A program made the position numbers and the translations under genes. DNA of 64,000 nucleotides from positions 930,001 through 994,000 of the forward strand of contig NZ_CP133265.1 of NCBI RefSeq assembly GCF_030915505.1, written 5' to 3'. Within the stretch, counting starts at the first letter, position 1, and each line of letters opens with the position of its first letter. The stretch comes from Neobacillus sp. OS1-2 (lineage in GTDB: Bacteria > Bacillota > Bacilli > Bacillales > Cytobacillaceae). The notes under the pieces are model-generated. The model saw only the letters and a list, made by a program, of their open reading frames with translations. It was not told where the DNA came from and ran no database searches. Shown one piece after another: positions 52,780-61,047 of this stretch.

Positions 52780-53791
52780 AACCAAAAAGCCACTCCAGCT
52801 GTGGCAAATTCAACTGTTTAACCGGCGCACCCGAGAGTTGAAAGAATCCGGCCAAGAACCGCTCATATTCACTTGATTGCCGTAAAATCTTACTTAACCT
52901 TTCCTCCAACACCTTTTTTTCCTGTTCAGAACGGGTGATATAATAGCTCTCAACGCAATCAAAATAATGCAGTGGAAAAACAAGTCGTGAATAGAGTAAC
53001 CGCCATGAAAAGGACGATAATGGTGAGATGCTTTGGTACTCCTCGAAAAACTGCCTTAATTCTACATCGTACGTTTGGATATTGCGAAAATACCTCTCCC
53101 TTGTCCACTCAGCCAAATCACGGCTTCGATGGTCAAAAACCCAGTCAAACGGATTTTTAATCGTGTATTGATTATGGGGCCCCCATGTTTTATGGGTAAA
53201 ACGTTCATGACAAACGGTCCCGCTATCCGTTTCTAACGGTTCATCATCAATCTCCGTGTCAACTAAATATTGAATCGCATTTTCTGTTAGTCCAAGGTAA
53301 TAGGGAAAAGAGTCAATAAACATCCGTTCAAACTCATCTTCAGGTGTTTGAAAGAGGAGGCCATTCCAAACTCCCTCCATTTGCTCCAGGCGCCTTTCCC
53401 ATAAAGCCTTCCATTCCCCAATCCTGCTTGAACGTTCTATTTGGAAAGGAACCCTTCGGCCCCGCTCATGGAATTTAGCCAGCTTCCGTCCCAATTTCAT
53501 TTTCCTTTGCTCTTCCATCTGCCGGTTAGCTAATACGCAGTACTTATTTTGTTCCCAGGTTGTAATTAGCTGTCCTTCCTTTGACGGCAAAAAGATCGGA
53601 ACATGTTGGTCACCATAATTTCGTAAATGCTCCGCAATTTTTTCAAGCTCGGTAATATCAGCCTCTTCCTTACCTGTCGGGCTTGAAATTAAATACAGCC
53701 AGCCATTGCCTCTCAGTGCGTCATAAGCATCTAATTTTACATACTCTTCTACTGTGATCCCATATTGGTTTTCAAGCATTTTTTGAAGCAT
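52778..53791 (-). CDS. yutH: Spore coat-associated protein YutH (CotS/kinase-like fold)
   Basis: 337 residues. It belongs to the CotS/YtaA/YutH group of bacterial kinase-like proteins found in the spore coat. Recognisable segments: NGWLYLISSPTGKEEADI, QLITTWEQNKYCVLANR, LGRKLAKFHERGRRVPF, VCHERFTHKTWGPHNQYTIKNPFDWVFDHRSRDLAEW (the region of the catalytic loop and DFG-like segment, here NPFDWVFDHRSRDLAEW) and a helical C-terminus. Kinase activity is uncertain because the usual Gly-rich loop is not clear. AGGTGGG precedes ATG 53791. Location matches B. subtilis. Confidence 0.9.
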   Translation of the reverse strand: MLQKMLENQYGITVEEYVKLDAYDALRGNGWLYLISSPTGKEEADITELEKIAEHLRNYGDQHVPIFLPSKEGQLITTWEQNKYCVLANRQMEEQRKMKLGRKLAKFHERGRRVPFQIERSSRIGEWKALWERRLEQMEGVWNGLLFQTPEDEFERMFIDSFPYYLGLTENAIQYLVDTEIDDEPLETDSGTVCHERFTHKTWGPHNQYTIKNPFDWVFDHRSRDLAEWTRERYFRNIQTYDVELRQFFEEYQSISPLSSFSWRLLYSRLVFPLHYFDCVESYYITRSEQEKKVLEERLSKILRQSSEYERFLAGFFQLSGAPVKQLNLPQLEWLFG

Positions 53792-53958
53792 CTATAGTCC
53801 CACCTTTTTTCAGACCTTCTCTATTGTCATGTATATGTATCGATTTCAAAAAACTTGTTGTTTTTCAAAGAGTACGCCTAGTTTAAATAGGATTTTTCCC
53901 TTTAATATTGCATAGAGTATATATATAGTGGAAATCCAAAGAAAAGGGGATTATCGAA

Positions 53959-54468
53959 ATGGCAGACGACAAAAAAGTGGACCTATCCGAAGAAACCGCA
54001 CGCAGATGGCTAAAGGAACGTGGCGTTGAAATCCAGGATATGGCCGATTTAGTCTTCTTTTTACAGGAAAAATATCACAAGAATTTAAAAATGGAAGATT
54101 GCATCGCGAACGTGGAACGTGTCCTTTCGAAACGTGAGGTTCAAAATGCCATCCTAACAGGGATCCAGCTTGATATGCTCGCTGAAAAAGGGTTGCTGGA
54201 AGAGCCTTTGCAATCCATCATCGGAACAGATGAAAGTCTCTACGGAGTCGACGAAATCTTGGCCTTTTCGATTGTGAATGTATATGGTTCCATTGGATTC
54301 ACCAATTATGGATACATCGATAAACTAAAGCCGGGGATTTTAGCGCATTTAAATGATAAATCAACAGGGGAATGCCATACCTTTTTAGATGATATTGTTG
54401 GGGCGATTGCCGCTGCCGCTTCAAGCAGACTTGCACATAGGGCAGCTAGGGCTGAAAAAGAAAAATAG
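53959..54468 (+). CDS. yutG: PgpA-family phosphatase-like protein YutG
   Basis: 169 residues with no clear membrane helices; all-helical, with the PgpA family strings GVEIQDMADLVFFLQEKYHKNL, LTGIQLDMLAEKGLLEEPL, DESLYGVDEILAFSIVNVYGSIGFTNYGYIDKLKPGI and HTFLDDIVGAIAAAASSRLAH. The last resembles the acidic metal-binding part of phosphatidylglycerophosphatase A. Whether YutG acts on phosphatidylglycerophosphate is not established. AAAGGGGA precedes ATG 53959. Confidence 0.88.
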   Translation: MADDKKVDLSEETARRWLKERGVEIQDMADLVFFLQEKYHKNLKMEDCIANVERVLSKREVQNAILTGIQLDMLAEKGLLEEPLQSIIGTDESLYGVDEILAFSIVNVYGSIGFTNYGYIDKLKPGILAHLNDKSTGECHTFLDDIVGAIAAAASSRLAHRAARAEKEK

Positions 54469-54500
54469 TAAAAGGGATGGGCGAAGAACCCATCCCTTTG
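54469..54500. terminator. Bidirectional terminator between yutG and yutF
   Basis: AAAGGGATGGG (54471-54481) and CCCATCCCTTT (54489-54499), a perfect 11-bp stem. Confidence 0.85.
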
Positions 54501-55265
54501 TCATATTTCCCACTCATCTAATGAATCAATCGAATACGTCGGCATCCGGTCGTAACCGGCCAGCAATTCTTTTGTCGTGACACCCGTATGAACCAATAAA
54601 GTATCCAAACCAGCATTCATTCCCGCTAGAATATCGGTATCATAATAATCACCGACCATTAACGTGTCCTCTTTAGCCGTTCCTAACACCTTTAATGCCT
54701 GTTCCATAATAATCGATTCCGGCTTACCAATGAAAATCGGCTTTGTTTGGGTAGAAACAGTGATGACCGATGTCAGTGATCCGTTACCAGGCAAGAGTCC
54801 TCTTTCGGTAGGAATAGCGATATCACCATTTGTGGAAATAAACGTCGCCCCATTGCGGACAGCCAGGCATGCAACCGCTAATTTTTCATAGCTAATTTCA
54901 CGGTCAATCCCGACCACGACATAGTCAGCATCGACGCCAGCAAATTGCAATCCCTTCTCTTCAATCGCTGTTCGAACCCCCTCTTCGCCAATTACATAAA
55001 CAGTAGCATCATTCTTCCGTTCATAAATATAATTAGCTGTTGCCTGGCTCGTTGTAAAAACCAGTTTTTCCTCTGCGGGAATATCAAAGTCTTTAAGCTT
55101 TTCAACCACCTGTAGCGGGGTTCTTGATGAATTATTGGTCACAAATAAGTAAGGGATTCCTTGATCCCGTAGCTTTTTAACAAAGTCAGATGCCGCTTCA
55201 ATCCGCTCTGTTCCTTTATACATCGTTCCATCTAGATCAATTAAATAGCCTTTATATTTTTTCAA
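54501..55265 (-). CDS. yutF: HAD-family sugar/nitrophenyl phosphatase YutF (NagD-like)
   Basis: 254 residues from TTG 55265 with AGGAG nine bases upstream. HAD motif I is LIDLDGTMYKGTE, motif II VTNNSSRTP, motif III the Lys in IFIGKPE, and motif IV MVGDYYDTDILAGMNAGLDTLLVHTGVT. The cap domain is of the NagD C2 type. It dephosphorylates small phospho-compounds in the cytosol; the physiological substrate in Bacillus is not firmly known. It is downstream of yutE on the same strand, separated by a terminator. Confidence 0.93.
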   Translation of the reverse strand: MKKYKGYLIDLDGTMYKGTERIEAASDFVKKLRDQGIPYLFVTNNSSRTPLQVVEKLKDFDIPAEEKLVFTTSQATANYIYERKNDATVYVIGEEGVRTAIEEKGLQFAGVDADYVVVGIDREISYEKLAVACLAVRNGATFISTNGDIAIPTERGLLPGNGSLTSVITVSTQTKPIFIGKPESIIMEQALKVLGTAKEDTLMVGDYYDTDILAGMNAGLDTLLVHTGVTTKELLAGYDRMPTYSIDSLDEWEI

Positions 55266-55296
55266 GCTATATCACTCCTAAAAGTCTTTCTCATAG

Positions 55297-55319
55297 TAAA
55301 AAGACCGCTCTCCGGTCAA
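55297..55319 (-). terminator. Terminator of yutE
   Basis: GACCG (55303-55307) and CGGTC (55313-55317) with a T5 tail on the minus strand; overlaps the yutE stop region. Confidence 0.75.
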
Positions 55320-55753
55320 TTTTTAAACGCTGAAACCGGCCCTAATTCATTTATGAGATAATCGCGGACATTTGCTGAAAAACCCGCTAATTCTGGCAGG
55401 TACTTTGAAAATTGTTCCTGAAGGTCGCGATGATCAATTTCAATGTAATCCTGGACAAGCATCTTTCGATAGTGAATGAGAATTTTAAAATGGGCGCCTG
55501 TTTCAGCTGTGATTACTTTCTCATCGATTAAAATGTCAATAATATCTTCATAACTACCCGGGTCCCGCATAATAAAACCATCAATCATGGCATTTCCAAC
55601 ATCCAGCACTGCTTCAAGCATCATTTGGCATAAGCGCTCTAATGCTGCCAGTTCTAGCGGTGTAGACCAGTTCTTTTGGCCGTGAAAGAGATTAATTAGC
55701 TTTTCTAAATAGTGCAATGTCGCTTCAATTTTTTCCCTGTCAACAAAATACAT
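55316..55753 (-). CDS. yutE: HepT-like (DUF86/HEPN) protein YutE
   Basis: 145 residues from ATG 55753; a GTG at 55762 lies too close to the AGAGGGAA site. All-helical HEPN domain: IEATLHYLEKLINLFHG, ALERLCQMMLEAVLDVGNAMIDGFIMRDPGSYEDIIDIL and FKILIHYRKMLVQDYIEIDH. The toxin motif of HepT proteins is RX4HXY; here the segment RKMLVQDY has Gln in place of His. No MntA-type nucleotidyltransferase antitoxin gene is adjacent. It is therefore probably a domesticated non-toxic HEPN protein, as at the same locus in B. subtilis. Confidence 0.88.
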   Translation of the reverse strand: MYFVDREKIEATLHYLEKLINLFHGQKNWSTPLELAALERLCQMMLEAVLDVGNAMIDGFIMRDPGSYEDIIDILIDEKVITAETGAHFKILIHYRKMLVQDYIEIDHRDLQEQFSKYLPELAGFSANVRDYLINELGPVSAFKN

Positions 55754-55910
55754 CCTGCCCACTTCCCTCTATGTAGTCATTCCTTTTTTATTGTAACATA
55801 ATCCTGAAATGGTTCGTATTTTTCCGCCAGCAGAAATCAGTGAAACATGCCTCTAAATTTGTTACTATAGAGAAGATTGTACCAGTTCAAACCACAAAGG
55901 AGACCATTTC

Positions 55911-56177
55911 ATGTCAGAACGCTATTATTTATACGATGATACAGAGGATACAAAAACAAGATTTATCAGCTTTGTTGGTGAAAACCAGCGCTTTGATTTA
56001 GCCATTGTTCAAACTAACCGCCATTACGGGAAGAGTCTTGTTCTAGATATGCAGGGCAATCGCTTTGCGATCATTGGACCGGATGATCTTGAGGAAGAGG
56101 GTTATTTAGAATTTGCCTTTCAATTAAACGAGGAAGATGCTGAGGAACTACGATCGTTCTTAACTGAAATCATCTAA
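55911..56177 (+). CDS. DUF3055-like small protein
   Basis: 88 residues; AAGGAG lies eight bases before ATG 55911. RYYLYDDTEDTKTRFISFVGENQRFDLAIVQTNRHYGKSLVLDMQGNRFAIIGPDDLEEEGYLEFAF, seen in pieces, is a compact beta-rich sequence that I recall as DUF3055 in Bacillus. It ends in an acidic helix (NEEDAEELRSFLTEII). No catalytic motif is apparent. It is cytosolic, of unknown function, and 55 bp upstream of another small conserved protein with which it may be co-transcribed. Confidence 0.8.
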   Translation: MSERYYLYDDTEDTKTRFISFVGENQRFDLAIVQTNRHYGKSLVLDMQGNRFAIIGPDDLEEEGYLEFAFQLNEEDAEELRSFLTEII

Positions 56178-56232
56178 TCCACACATGATTTTCACCCCTG
56201 CTTGCAATACTAAAGGCTAAAGGAGTGAAAGC

Positions 56233-56520
56233 ATGGGAACTAAAGACTCTGAAAACTATACGGAATTATCGAATGTGGAAAAACAACATAATTACCTTAC
56301 AGCACAAGAATTTCCTGAAGGCCCGTTCGGTTCACCCATCAGGAAAGATGAACCAGTGCAAAATAAGAGTACACCTTGGGAAGAAGGCCAGCGAAGATAC
56401 AGCGCCTATAATTGGGAGTTTAAATCACTGCACCAGGATAAGCCACGGCAAATGGAGGGTTCGCATCCGCCTCATGATGATCCGGATACAGATATACAGG
56501 AACCATATTCAGAGGCGTAG
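56233..56520 (+). CDS. Conserved small cytosolic protein, 95 aa
   Basis: AAAGGAG lies seven bases before ATG 56233. The hydrophilic sequence contains LTAQEFPEGPFGSPIRKDEPVQNKSTPWEEGQRRYSAYNWE, in pieces a conserved-looking core rich in Pro, Gly and Glu, and ends with HDDPDTDIQEPYSEA. I believe it corresponds to a Bacillus protein usually annotated only as cytosolic protein. It has no membrane segment or known motif and appears largely disordered. It converges with yutD at a strong terminator. Confidence 0.75.
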   Translation: MGTKDSENYTELSNVEKQHNYLTAQEFPEGPFGSPIRKDEPVQNKSTPWEEGQRRYSAYNWEFKSLHQDKPRQMEGSHPPHDDPDTDIQEPYSEA

Positions 56521-56562
56521 AAAAGAAGGATCAGGAAACCTGATCCTTCTTATTTTTTTACC
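56521..56562. terminator. Bidirectional terminator between the 95-aa gene and yutD
   Basis: AAGAAGGATCAGG and CCTGATCCTTCTT, perfect 13-bp stem with a three-base loop. Confidence 0.9.
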
Positions 56563-56825
56563 TTTTTTAGTACAAAATACGCACAGCCAAAATTGCAGTA
56601 TTCATATAGGTACTCATTTAGTGTGCTAATTTTTGTATCAAATGTAGCTTTTTGGTTTTGATCGTCGAAAAAACCCTTTAGGCGCAGCTGCCCATAGCCC
56701 CAATCACCAATAATATAATCATACCTCGTTAAAATATCACTATACCTGGCTTTAAAGGCTTCTTCGTTATATCCATTTCGATATTCCTGCAAAATTTCAT
56801 ATGCCGTATTGTTGATAACAATCAT
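56550..56825 (-). CDS. yutD: YutD family protein (DUF1027)
   Basis: 91 residues; GAGGTG lies seven bases before ATG 56825. The string YNEEAFKARYSDILTRYDYIIGDWGYGQLRLKGFFDD is the hallmark of the YutD/DUF1027 family, and YLYEYCNFGCAYFVLKKV near the C-terminus holds two cysteines also typical of it. It is a small cytosolic protein of unknown function found throughout Firmicutes. Located between the lipA cluster and yutE as in B. subtilis. Confidence 0.92.
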   Translation of the reverse strand: MIVINNTAYEILQEYRNGYNEEAFKARYSDILTRYDYIIGDWGYGQLRLKGFFDDQNQKATFDTKISTLNEYLYEYCNFGCAYFVLKKVKK

Positions 56826-56942
56826 CTTAACTCACCTCATTTAACCCAGCAATTACCTAATATCCATTATAACCGATTCCCCATCAATTACTAAGAAAAA
56901 AAATCCTTCCTTTGGCCATTCTAATAAAAGGAGGTGTTGAAA

Positions 56943-57584
56943 TTGAAAAAACTGATTTTAATCGCCGGATTGTGTGCAATCACCGCACTAACCGGATGTT
57001 CAAAGGATAATGCAAACCAAGATATTTATGAAGAAAGCGGCAACACCATTAACGTTAATAATAAAAGACATGAGCTCTACAACGAAGGTGCAAGTCGGGG
57101 GATTCGTAATGTCAGCAACAATTATGGCTTTGTCCGCCATCAAAAGAGTCCTGTGATGAATGATAATACGGCAAACAATCATTATGCTGCATTGGACCGA
57201 GAGCAAGTCGCTAACATTATAAGCAAGTACAGTACGTCTATTCCCCATGTCAATGACGTGGCAACACTTGTCACAGACCAAGAAGTGTTAATTGCCTATG
57301 ATACCGATTCAAAGGATCGCAACCTAACAGCCGACCAGGTAAAACAGACCGCTATGTCAGTTGTACCTAGATATTACCACGTTTATATCACAGATAATAA
57401 AGTATTGATGCGTGATGTCGAAAATCTGGCTAATACCGATTCAAACGGTAAGAATGCCCGCAATTTAGTCACTGGGCTCATTACGCAAATGAAAAAGTCT
57501 CCACAAGGTACGAGGGTAAATCCGAGTGAAGATGAAAATGGTCTGACACCGGATGATCATACCACTAATCGGACAAATCGCTAA
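56943..57584 (+). CDS. yutC: YhcN/YlaJ family sporulation lipoprotein YutC
   Basis: 213 residues from TTG 56943, eight bases after AAGGAGG; a GTG at 56934 lies inside that site. The signal peptide MKKLILIAGLCAITALTGC ends in lipobox LTGC. The mature protein starts with an Asn-rich disordered part and continues into the YhcN/YlaJ domain (VNDVATLVTDQEVLIAYDTDS; VVPRYYHVYITDNKVLMRDVENLA). Such lipoproteins sit in the forespore membrane and influence germination. The end is disordered and Thr/Asn-rich. It converges with lipA. Confidence 0.9.
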   Translation: MKKLILIAGLCAITALTGCSKDNANQDIYEESGNTINVNNKRHELYNEGASRGIRNVSNNYGFVRHQKSPVMNDNTANNHYAALDREQVANIISKYSTSIPHVNDVATLVTDQEVLIAYDTDSKDRNLTADQVKQTAMSVVPRYYHVYITDNKVLMRDVENLANTDSNGKNARNLVTGLITQMKKSPQGTRVNPSEDENGLTPDDHTTNRTNR

Positions 57585-57586
57585 AA

Positions 57587-57630
57587 GAAAGAGTTCAACC
57601 CTTTTATTATTCAGGGTTGAACTCTTTTTA
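57587..57630. terminator. Bidirectional terminator between yutC and lipA
   Basis: AAGAGTTCAACCCT and AGGGTTGAACTCTT, perfect 14-bp arms with T5 tail. Confidence 0.92.
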
Positions 57631-58548
57631 TTACGCTTCTTTTGCTTCTTTTTCGCCAAGAAGTTGCTTGTGCTTTGCTGCAGCATTAACTTGTTCATCG
57701 GCATGATAAGATGAGCGAACAAGCGGGCCTGCTTGACAGTGGCTAAAGCCTTTACTCATCGCAATTTGCTGGAATTCTGCAAATTCATCAGGACTATAGT
57801 ATTTTTCTACCTTTAAATGACTTCTTGAAGGTTGTAGGTATTGACCAATCGTCATAATATCCACATTGTTAGCCCGTAAATCATCCATTACTTCCAAAAT
57901 TTCTTCTTTTGTTTCACCAAGGCCGATCATTAAGCTTGATTTAGTGGGAATGCTTGGCTCCATTTCCTTCGCACGACGGAGAAACTCAAGTGAACGATCA
58001 TATTTCGCACGTGCTCTGACTCTTGGGGTTAATCGTCTTGTCGTTTCAATATTATGATTCAAGATATCTGGCTTTGCATCCATCAACATTTTTAAATTTT
58101 CTTCTTTACCGCCCATATCTGAAGGAAGTACCTCAATGCTAGTAAACGGATTTTTCCGGCGAATCGCACGTACTGTTTCGGCAAACACCGCAGCACCGCC
58201 GTCTTTTAAATCATCACGAGCTACTGCTGTCACGACGACATGTTTTAGGTTCATCAATTGAACAGAGTCAGCCACTCTTTCTGGCTCTTGCCAATCAAGT
58301 TCTGTAGGCAGTCCTGTTTTTACCGCACAGAAGCGGCAAGCGCGCGTGCAGGTATCTCCAAGAATCATAAAGGTTGCGGTACGTCTTTCAGCCCAGCATT
58401 CGTGAATATTTGGGCAGCGGGCCTCCTCACAAACCGTATGAAGATTTTTCTCCCGCATCATTTTCTTTAAGCCCGTATACGTCTCATTCGTGTTCAACTT
58501 TATTTTCAGCCACTCCGGCTTACGTAAAATTTCTTCATTTTTGCTCAT
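57631..58548 (-). CDS. lipA: Lipoyl synthase LipA
   Basis: 305 residues from ATG 58548 (AAGGGGTG upstream); seven further in-frame codons reach 58569 but lack a site. Both 4Fe-4S sites are complete: the auxiliary cluster motif [12 protein letters not shown] and the radical-SAM motif CTRACRFC. The string [16 protein letters not shown] and the C-terminal [13 protein letters not shown], with the Ser that ligates the auxiliary cluster, are also intact. It inserts two sulfurs into octanoyl groups to make lipoyl cofactors. The ferredoxin reductase YumC and Fe-S carriers nearby are plausible suppliers. Confidence 0.97.
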   Translation of the reverse strand: MSKNEEILRKPEWLKIKLNTNETYTGLKKMMREKNLHTVCEEARCPNIHECWAERRTATFMILGDTCTRACRFCAVKTGLPTELDWQEPERVADSVQLMNLKHVVVTAVARDDLKDGGAAVFAETVRAIRRKNPFTSIEVLPSDMGGKEENLKMLMDAKPDILNHNIETTRRLTPRVRARAKYDRSLEFLRRAKEMEPSIPTKSSLMIGLGETKEEILEVMDDLRANNVDIMTIGQYLQPSRSHLKVEKYYSPDEFAEFQQIAMSKGFSHCQAGPLVRSSYHADEQVNAAAKHKQLLGEKEAKEA

Positions 58549-58654
58549 AATTACACCCCTTAAATCCAATTATGTACGTTGTCACTTTATCATACTGCGA
58601 TAGGAACGACAAGCCAACAGACCATTTTGAATTGGAGCTGAAGCTTTTACTAGG

Positions 58655-58717
58655 ATTCCGCCAACATTTGTGGGAATTCCGCCAAACTTGCGATTAATTC
58701 CGCCAATCTCTTCCGTG
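58655..58717. repeat. Intergenic array of three 21-nt units, ATTCCGCCAA type
   Basis: TTCCGCC at 58656, 58677 and 58698, exactly 21 bases apart. Units run 58655-58675, 58676-58696 and 58697-58717 and share the ATTCCGCCAA core and a GATTA-type end with the array at 15024-15107. It lies in the divergent region between lipA and lytH. Confidence 0.85.
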
Positions 58718-58807
58718 TAACTTTTTTGATTACCAATTATTATCTCTAATGAAAAAGCTAAATCATCATAAACTAACCTTGTACATTAATTGGAAGGAGG
58801 ATTCCTG

Positions 58808-59803
58808 GTGCGAGCTGTTCTCATTATAGGAACTATCCTTATATTACTTACCTCACCATTGTCTGTCAGGGATGCTCATGCTAAAGAAGCCCCCGATCCC
58901 TATCTGGAAAGAATGAAGCTATATAAAAAAGTGGAAACAGTAACCCAAATTCCTTGGTACTATTTAGCGGCTATCGATCAATATGAAAGAAGTATCCGTT
59001 TTGCTCGCCGCGATTTACCAAAACCGGAAAGTACCATTTCCATTTATTTTAGGCCAGAACAATGGGCGGGTTTAACGAATCCTAATCCTTCTGAAGAAAA
59101 TCCAGCCATCATTCAGTTTTTTAATGGGATCGGTGTTGATGGGGATGGGGATGGAAAAGCGAGTTTAAAAAATGATGAGGATGTTTTATATGCGTTCGCC
59201 CATTATCTTCTTTCATACGGGGTGGACCAGGATAATATTAAAATCGGTTTATGGAATTACTATCATCGCGATAAATCAGTACGTATTATCACAGGAAAAG
59301 CTAAAATTTATCGCCAGTTTGGCAGGCTTGATTTAGATAAACAGGTCTTTCCCGTGCCGCTTTATAGCAATCACAGCTATCGCAGTACCTGGGGCGATGC
59401 CCGCGGCTGGGGCGGTAGAAGAATCCATGAAGGGACCGATATCTTTGCAGGCTACGGGGTACCCGTACGTGCCACCAGCTATGGGATTATTGAAATGAAA
59501 GGCTGGAATAAGTTTGGCGGCTGGAGAATTGGGATCCGTGACATTAATAATACGTATCATTACTTTGCACATTTGAGCGGGTTTGCCAAGGATTTAAAGG
59601 TTGGCCAAGTGGTTGAGCCGGGATTGGTCATTGGCGGTGTTGGCAGCTCTGGATATGGCCCTCCAGGAACATCCGGTAAATTCCCTCCACATCTACATTA
59701 CGGAATGTATAAGGACAATGGGATCAGCGAATGGTCATTCGATCCTTATCCACATTTAGCTAAATGGAAGCGGCTTGAGCGGATGAATATGAAACGGAAA
59801 TAG
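58808..59803 (+). CDS. lytH: Sporulation L-Ala-D-Glu endopeptidase LytH (YunA), M23 family
   Basis: 331 residues from GTG 58808 with GGAGG seven bases upstream; an earlier TTG at 58790 is in the leader. A signal peptide (residues 3-25, AVLIIGTILILLTSPLS) is followed by a linker domain (YLAAIDQYERSIRFAR; FFNGIGVDGDGDG) and the M23 metallopeptidase domain from about residue 200: RIHEGTDIFAGYGVPVRA (zinc His and Asp) and GKFPPHLHYGMYKDNG (HxH zinc ligand). It trims stem peptides of the spore cortex late in sporulation. B. subtilis lytH is sigma-K dependent; I could not verify such a promoter here. Confidence 0.93.
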   Translation: MRAVLIIGTILILLTSPLSVRDAHAKEAPDPYLERMKLYKKVETVTQIPWYYLAAIDQYERSIRFARRDLPKPESTISIYFRPEQWAGLTNPNPSEENPAIIQFFNGIGVDGDGDGKASLKNDEDVLYAFAHYLLSYGVDQDNIKIGLWNYYHRDKSVRIITGKAKIYRQFGRLDLDKQVFPVPLYSNHSYRSTWGDARGWGGRRIHEGTDIFAGYGVPVRATSYGIIEMKGWNKFGGWRIGIRDINNTYHYFAHLSGFAKDLKVGQVVEPGLVIGGVGSSGYGPPGTSGKFPPHLHYGMYKDNGISEWSFDPYPHLAKWKRLERMNMKRK

Positions 59804-59830
59804 GACTGTCCATGAAGGATAGTCCTTTTA
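59801..59830. terminator. Bidirectional terminator between lytH and yunB
   Basis: AGGACTGTCC and GGATAGTCCT pair around a four-base loop with one G-U; T4 tail. Confidence 0.8.
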
Positions 59831-60610
59831 ATTCTCTGATTTTTTTGTTTCTGATTTCTTTTCTGGAAGTTGTATGGATGGTGTGATCCCGCCACCACTG
59901 TTATAGAATTGTGGAACTTCCCCTTCCACTAATCGGCCACCAACCGGAATACTTTGTTTTAACTTGGTAATTTTTGTTGCAAATGGAGTGATAATTTGAA
60001 CAGACACTTCGATTTCAACAGAGACTTGAATCCAGACACTATTAATGCCCATTTCTTTAGGTACAATATGGACATCCGGCTCGACTTCACCAATCGCATG
60101 GAATTTCACCGGAATTTTTGGCCCAATATTCCCTAGTAATGAAATATTGGTGGCCTGGCCTAATGGCACATACCAAACAATCCCATCTTCTTTTCCGGTA
60201 TTTTCTGTTTCAATCTCTACATCTGATTCTAATAATGCTATATCCCCCTTCTTTGCTGTTTTCAAATTCCTTTGAATTTGGGCAGTGGTTTCTGCCAATA
60301 CCCGATTGATTAAATCTGTATTCAATTCGGCGTTTTGTTTTTTTCCATCACTGCTTTCCGTTATTTTTATAACCTCATTATTATCTCCTACATTGGTTGT
60401 CCGTTTGGTAATGGCTCTATTAATAACAAGAGAAGCGATATTCCGTGTTTCCGTTTCAGCATATCTCATCAGTGTCGGTTCTAATCCTTTGTTTACAAGC
60501 ACCAAACCGGTTGCTGTGGAGAAAAGGAAAAAGACCAATGTCAGGAGCATCACATAGCGGAATGGCAAAGGTCCCCGTTTGAAAAACCGCCGCCCTCTAA
60601 ACTTTGCCAA
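59828..60610 (-). CDS. yunB: Sporulation protein YunB
   Basis: 260 residues from TTG 60610, six bases after a run of seven G. A basic N-terminus and one membrane helix (YVMLLTLVFFLFSTATGLVLV) anchor a large outside domain with NKGLEPTLMRYAETETRNIASLVINRAI and GNIGPKIPVKFHAIGEVEPDVH, the YunB hallmarks. The protein is required for normal sporulation in B. subtilis and is made in the mother cell; its biochemical role is unknown. The C-terminus is Lys/Glu-rich. It is divergent from nothing and lies between lytH and yunC. Confidence 0.93.
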   Translation of the reverse strand: MAKFRGRRFFKRGPLPFRYVMLLTLVFFLFSTATGLVLVNKGLEPTLMRYAETETRNIASLVINRAITKRTTNVGDNNEVIKITESSDGKKQNAELNTDLINRVLAETTAQIQRNLKTAKKGDIALLESDVEIETENTGKEDGIVWYVPLGQATNISLLGNIGPKIPVKFHAIGEVEPDVHIVPKEMGINSVWIQVSVEIEVSVQIITPFATKITKLKQSIPVGGRLVEGEVPQFYNSGGGITPSIQLPEKKSETKKSEN

Positions 60611-60668
60611 CTAAATCCCCCCCTTCAAGCTATATGTATGCTTGTAAAAGGGGAACTAGCCCAACTAG

Positions 60669-60703
60669 CTAAAAAAGCTTGCTTTCGTAAGCAAGCTTTT
60701 ACA
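60669..60703 (-). terminator. Terminator of yunC, overlapping its stop
   Basis: AAAAGCTTGCTT (60673-60684) and AAGCAAGCTTTT (60689-60700), with six T on the minus strand; the yunC stop codon touches the upstream arm. Confidence 0.85.
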
Positions 60704-61001
60704 CCATTTTCAACAAGGCATCTTTACCAATCATGCCTTGATGAATCCCTAATTCCTCTGCCTCTAACGTGACTGATTCTAATGGGGCATTTAGGAGTTG
60801 TTCTATCGTTCTGACTCCGACGGCACGGCCAGCAATGATTTTGCGATCCTTTAATTTTTCATTTAATAGGCTAACATCTAAAGCACCGCACATAATATAT
60901 CCTTTATCATTTGATACCGTTAAAAGGGTGGTTTTAGGAAGTAACACGGTAACAGCCAAAAAAGTATGGCCGTCAATTTCAATTGGTGAAAGTTCAATCA
61001 A
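60699..61001 (-). CDS. yunC: YunC family protein (DUF1805)
   Basis: 100 residues if TTG 61001 is the start; AAAGGAG lies ten bases upstream and the product MIELSPIEIDGHTF matches the short family start. The open frame reaches 61043 but that part overlaps the binding site. Core: VTVLLPKTTLLTVSNDKGYIMCGALDVSLLNEKLKDRKIIAGRAVGVRTIEQLLNAPLESVT, in pieces, a conserved compact alpha/beta fold. The function is unknown. It is translated from the same message as yunE and yunD, 46 bp after yunD. Confidence 0.88.
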   Translation of the reverse strand: MIELSPIEIDGHTFLAVTVLLPKTTLLTVSNDKGYIMCGALDVSLLNEKLKDRKIIAGRAVGVRTIEQLLNAPLESVTLEAEELGIHQGMIGKDALLKMV

Positions 61002-61047
61002 AGGTCCCACACTCCTTTCCTCACTATCAAAGTATGATAACAAAGGA

